This document shows positions 61,279 through 64,000 of a DNA stretch of 64,000 nucleotides, piece after piece (the first letter of the stretch is position 1; each line of letters starts with the position of its first letter). Source of the stretch: an uncultured Eubacterium sp. GTDB lineage: Bacteria > Bacillota > Clostridia > Lachnospirales > Lachnospiraceae. The DNA lies in contig CAKRGX010000002.1 in NCBI GenBank assembly GCA_934338065.1, positions 1 through 64,000 of the forward strand, in the 5' to 3' direction. The notes below the pieces were generated by a model. The model searched no databases. It was not told the origin of the DNA and was given only the letters and a program-made list of their open reading frames with translations. The position numbers were made by a program, and so were the translations under genes.

Positions 61279-62010
61279 CTATTTTTTCTTTTCTCTACAC
61301 GCCCTGTCACGCAGTATTTCAATGTGATGCTGTGCATATACAGCAACCTCACCTGCCGTCTTTCTTTTAAGAGAAATATCCATCGGCATAAAAGGTTCTC
61401 CAAAGTATATTGACACATCCCCCTGCGGTATCATCCATCGGCCGATATTTTTTATCACACCCATCTGCAAAAAAGCAGGCACAATTTTTTGTTTGTCACT
61501 TGGAAGTCCTAGAAAGCCGCCTTTTTTAAACCGTCGCATGTGATAATCATGATAACTGCACTCCCCTTCTGGAAACAAAACAACATTTCCATTCTCCAGA
61601 GCTGTCTTCATCGATAAAATACTCTTCTTCAATTCACTCCTATCCTGTGCAAAGCGATCCAGAGCCACACAACGAATAGAACTCAGATACTTTCTCAAAA
61701 CAGGATATTTCCACAGCTCTTTGGCAGCCACAAAACTAACGGTCTGCTCTACAGACGCCAGCAGAAACACAACGTCAAAAAAGCATCGATGATTTGATAT
61801 TAGTAAAAACTTTTCCTCCTTCGGAACATGTTCCTGTCCCCATGTATTCAGATGAATATGGGCAGAACAAATAATCTTATTGCATATTTTTTTGCATATT
61901 TGAAAATTGTTATCGATATCCTCATTGAGACGCGGATAATTTCTTATCATTTCAAACACAAGCCGGAAAAATAACCGGATCATCTGTACTCTGTCTCTTA
62001 TCTTACTCAT
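61279..62010 (-). CDS. lysophospholipid acyltransferase (PlsC type)
   Basis: A 243-residue acyltransferase for phosphatidic acid synthesis. The catalytic NHX4D motif is LISNHRCFFDVVFLLAS. The second block is FPEGECSYHDYHMRRFKKGG, and the later PAFLQMGVI and QGDVSIYFGEPFMP fit motifs III and IV. A first hydrophobic segment near the N-terminus likely touches the membrane. It lies 17 bp after proA. Confidence 0.92.
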   Translation of the reverse strand: MSKIRDRVQMIRLFFRLVFEMIRNYPRLNEDIDNNFQICKKICNKIICSAHIHLNTWGQEHVPKEEKFLLISNHRCFFDVVFLLASVEQTVSFVAAKELWKYPVLRKYLSSIRCVALDRFAQDRSELKKSILSMKTALENGNVVLFPEGECSYHDYHMRRFKKGGFLGLPSDKQKIVPAFLQMGVIKNIGRWMIPQGDVSIYFGEPFMPMDISLKRKTAGEVAVYAQHHIEILRDRACREKKK

Positions 62011-62027
62011 AAAACACCTCTGCTTTA

Positions 62028-63287
62028 TTATCCTCTGATCTGCCCATCTCCTAATATAATATACTTGGTTGTGGTAAGGGCAAGCAGTCCCATCGGTCCT
62101 CTTGCGTGCAGTTTTTGCGTACTTATGCCGATCTCTGCACCAAATCCGAACTCGAATCCATCCGTAAAACGTGTCGATGCATTCACATAAACAGCCGCCG
62201 CATCAATTTCATTCAAAAAGGTCATGGCGTTGTGATAATTTGCTGTAACGATTGCCTCTGAATGACCGGTATTATAATAATTGATATGATCAATCGCTTC
62301 CTCTAGTGAGTCAACAACTTTTATAGAAATAATAGCGTCCAGGTATTCTGTTCCAAAATCTTCTTCGGTTGCTTCTTTCATTCTTGGATAACAGACTCTG
62401 GCCCGATCATCTCCCCGCAATTCCACCTTATGTGCTTCCAGTCTCTTGCCAATAACAGGAAGTGCTGCTTCTGCAATCTTGCTATGTACAACCAATGACT
62501 CACAGGCATTACAGACACCCAGCCGCTGGGTCTTAGCATTTTCTACAATGTCCGCCGCCATAGAAATATCTGCAAATTCATCTACATAAATATGACAGTT
62601 TCCGGTTCCTGTTTCAATGACCGGCACGGTACTTTTTTCCACAACTGTCCGAATAAGTCCTGCTCCCCCTCTTGGAATAAGTACATCAACATATTCATTT
62701 AACCGCATAAACTCCTCAGCCGTCTCATGTGATGTATCCTCTAATAATTGTATGCTGTCAGCCGGAAGGTCACAAGATTCCAATGCCTCCCGAATGATCT
62801 GTACGATTGCAAGGTTAGAGCCAATTGCATCTTTTCCTCCACGAAGAATAACAGCATTTCCCGTTTTAAAACACAATCCAAACGCATCCGCTGTCACATT
62901 AGGTCGAGATTCATAAATAATCCCAACCACCCCCAGCGGCACTCTTTTTTGTCCAATCTGCATTCCAAGCGGTGTCGTCTTCATATGAAGGATTTCTCCT
63001 ATTGGATCTTCCAATGAAATAATCTGGCGAATTCCTTCCGCCATTCCATCAATACGCTCCTGGTTCAAAGTTAAGCGGTCAACCAGCGCCTCTTTCATTC
63101 CATTTGCCTTTGCTTTTTCTATATCTGCCTGGTTAGCTGCTATTATCTTATCTGCCTTTGCTGTTAATGCATCTGCCACAGCCGCTAATCCTTGATTTTT
63201 CATAATAACACCAAGCCGCTGCATCTCCCTGGATGCTTTCTTGGCACGTTTTCCTATCTCTTCCAGATACTCTTCTTTCTTCTGCAT
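62028..63287 (-). CDS. proA: gamma-glutamyl phosphate reductase
   Basis: A 419-residue NADPH-dependent aldehyde-dehydrogenase-fold enzyme of proline synthesis. It shows [34 protein letters not shown], the catalytic Cys in [16 protein letters not shown], and the end [20 protein letters not shown]. proB is not adjacent; the next gene upstream is the formyl-THF cyclo-ligase, 3 bp away. Confidence 0.97.
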   Translation of the reverse strand: MQKKEEYLEEIGKRAKKASREMQRLGVIMKNQGLAAVADALTAKADKIIAANQADIEKAKANGMKEALVDRLTLNQERIDGMAEGIRQIISLEDPIGEILHMKTTPLGMQIGQKRVPLGVVGIIYESRPNVTADAFGLCFKTGNAVILRGGKDAIGSNLAIVQIIREALESCDLPADSIQLLEDTSHETAEEFMRLNEYVDVLIPRGGAGLIRTVVEKSTVPVIETGTGNCHIYVDEFADISMAADIVENAKTQRLGVCNACESLVVHSKIAEAALPVIGKRLEAHKVELRGDDRARVCYPRMKEATEEDFGTEYLDAIISIKVVDSLEEAIDHINYYNTGHSEAIVTANYHNAMTFLNEIDAAAVYVNASTRFTDGFEFGFGAEIGISTQKLHARGPMGLLALTTTKYIILGDGQIRG

Positions 63288-63290
63288 ATT

Positions 63291-63863
63291 TTACACTATC
63301 TCCCTTTCCGTAACAATTTTTCTCAATTTTCTATCACATTGTTCCGCAGGAATCGAATCAACCTGTTGTTCACAAAACGCAGCCATAACTGTCAGATCAA
63401 TATATTTTCCATATCGTTCCAGATAGCGGTCATAATATCCTCCGCCATAGCCAATACGGTTCCCTTCTTTGTCAAATGCGACCCCTGGTACAACCATGAA
63501 CACAAATTCACCCGTTTTTTTATGATCCGGACAAAAACACTCCGTTCCCGATGGTTCCCGGATTCCCTGATATCCTTTCACCAGTGGTTCGTCCGGCAGA
63601 ACGGGGTAAAATATCATTTCTTTCCGGATGGGATCTGTTTTCGGAAGATACAACGACTTCCCCTCTTTCCAGCATATGTCATGGAAGAGGTCTGTTATCA
63701 CTTCCGAGCGAAAAGAAGCATATGACATTATATGCACTGCTTTCTTATACTCTGTTAAAGCTGTCAGCCTTTTTGTAATCTCTTCTGACCAGATCTGCCG
63801 CTCATCAATACCAATGCCGTCTCTTTTTTGTAACGCAAGAGTTCTTAACTGATCTTTTTTCAT
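63291..63863 (-). CDS. 5-formyltetrahydrofolate cyclo-ligase
   Basis: A 190-residue MTHFS/YgfA-family enzyme turning 5-formyl-THF into methenyl-THF with ATP. The ATP-binding start is RTLALQKRDGIG, followed by YASFRSEVITD, YLPKTDPIRKEMIFYPV and the signature FDKEGNRIGYGGGYYDRYLE. The start ATG overlaps the stop of the upstream DUF896 gene (ATGA), so they are coupled; proA follows. Confidence 0.94.
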   Translation of the reverse strand: MKKDQLRTLALQKRDGIGIDERQIWSEEITKRLTALTEYKKAVHIMSYASFRSEVITDLFHDICWKEGKSLYLPKTDPIRKEMIFYPVLPDEPLVKGYQGIREPSGTECFCPDHKKTGEFVFMVVPGVAFDKEGNRIGYGGGYYDRYLERYGKYIDLTVMAAFCEQQVDSIPAEQCDRKLRKIVTEREIV

Positions 63864-64000
63864 TTATAGGTATCCTTCTTTCGAAGCTTATGAATCGTTC
63901 CGTCCGGTTCCTGAATTGATGTGTGTTCCAATGTATTACGAAGATTTCTACGGATAGCAGCAATATACTCTGCCCTCAGAATTGCCTGCTCTTCCAATTC
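63860..64000 (-). CDS. DUF896 (YnzC-like) protein, 3' part only
   Basis: The final 46 codons of a gene running in from the right edge. The C-terminal sequence EEQAILRAEYIAAIRRNLRN, TLEHTSIQEPDG, THKLRKK matches the DUF896/UPF0291 family (small helical-hairpin proteins such as B. subtilis YnzC). The stop TGA overlaps the cyclo-ligase ATG by four bases. The start is outside the window. Confidence 0.8.
   Translation of the reverse strand, partial: ELEEQAILRAEYIAAIRRNLRNTLEHTSIQEPDGTIHKLRKKDTYK

Overview
The window looks like a chromosomal segment of a butyrate-forming Lachnospiraceae-type Firmicute. It carries a complete thl-crt-hbd-bcd-etfB-etfA operon with a neighbouring CoA-transferase, GerM-domain and competence genes, AT-leaning codon use and strong AGGAGG ribosome binding sites. 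The genus cannot be fixed from sequence alone; Anaerobutyricum, Anaerostipes and Coprococcus relatives all fit. Nearly all of it is ordinary core genome. The left end (about 1-4800) is visibly more AT-rich and holds accessory genes.

Layout. 1-4800: an orphan 1224-residue protein with a C-terminal PD-(D/E)XK-like nuclease motif, and a HigBA/RelE-type toxin-antitoxin pair with its own promoter and dyad operator. 4900-9960: RlmD-type rRNA methyltransferase, a DUF1836 regulator coupled to PcrA helicase, and a small acidic-tailed membrane protein. 10249-18532: a DegV protein, then what I read as a vitamin B12 capture module. It has a minus-strand operon (membrane-anchored DUF4430 protein, EcfT, fused EcfAA', EcfS) diverging from a plus-strand transcript that starts with a cobalamin riboswitch. 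That transcript encodes a secreted DUF4430 protein and a secreted beta-propeller. 18579-22957: sirtuin, a decayed metallophosphoesterase-like membrane protein, L,D-transpeptidase, holA and tRNA-Ser(CGA). 23082-29459: comEA, two-component system, GerMN lipoprotein and comEC in one cluster, then a YdcZ-type transporter.

29533-35446: arginine biosynthesis argCJBD diverging from argG, with ARG-box-like sites in the shared promoter region. 35533-38986: an uncharacterised pair (NifU/IscU-like scaffold plus GGGtGRT protein), a left-handed beta-helix protein, shikimate kinase and a hotdog thioesterase. 39013-45230: DUF2207 and LemA, aroB, glmS, DUF4867. 45375-48475: glycosyltransferase, polysaccharide deacetylase and GH5 glycosidase operon. 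48675-56672: coaD followed by the crotonyl-CoA/butyryl-CoA operon, and the divergent acetate/butyrate-type CoA-transferase. 56769-64000: chemotaxis receptor, alaS, acyltransferase, proA, 5-formyl-THF cyclo-ligase and the end of a DUF896 gene.

The most interesting candidate system is the B12 module at 11176-18532. The riboswitch ties two surface-type proteins to cobalamin. One contains a domain family related to the beta domain of animal transcobalamin, and the other has the fold class used by the Bacteroides B12-binding protein BtuG. The divergent operon supplies a matching membrane importer. Second in interest are the GGGtGRT/scaffold pair and the orphan nuclease-like protein.
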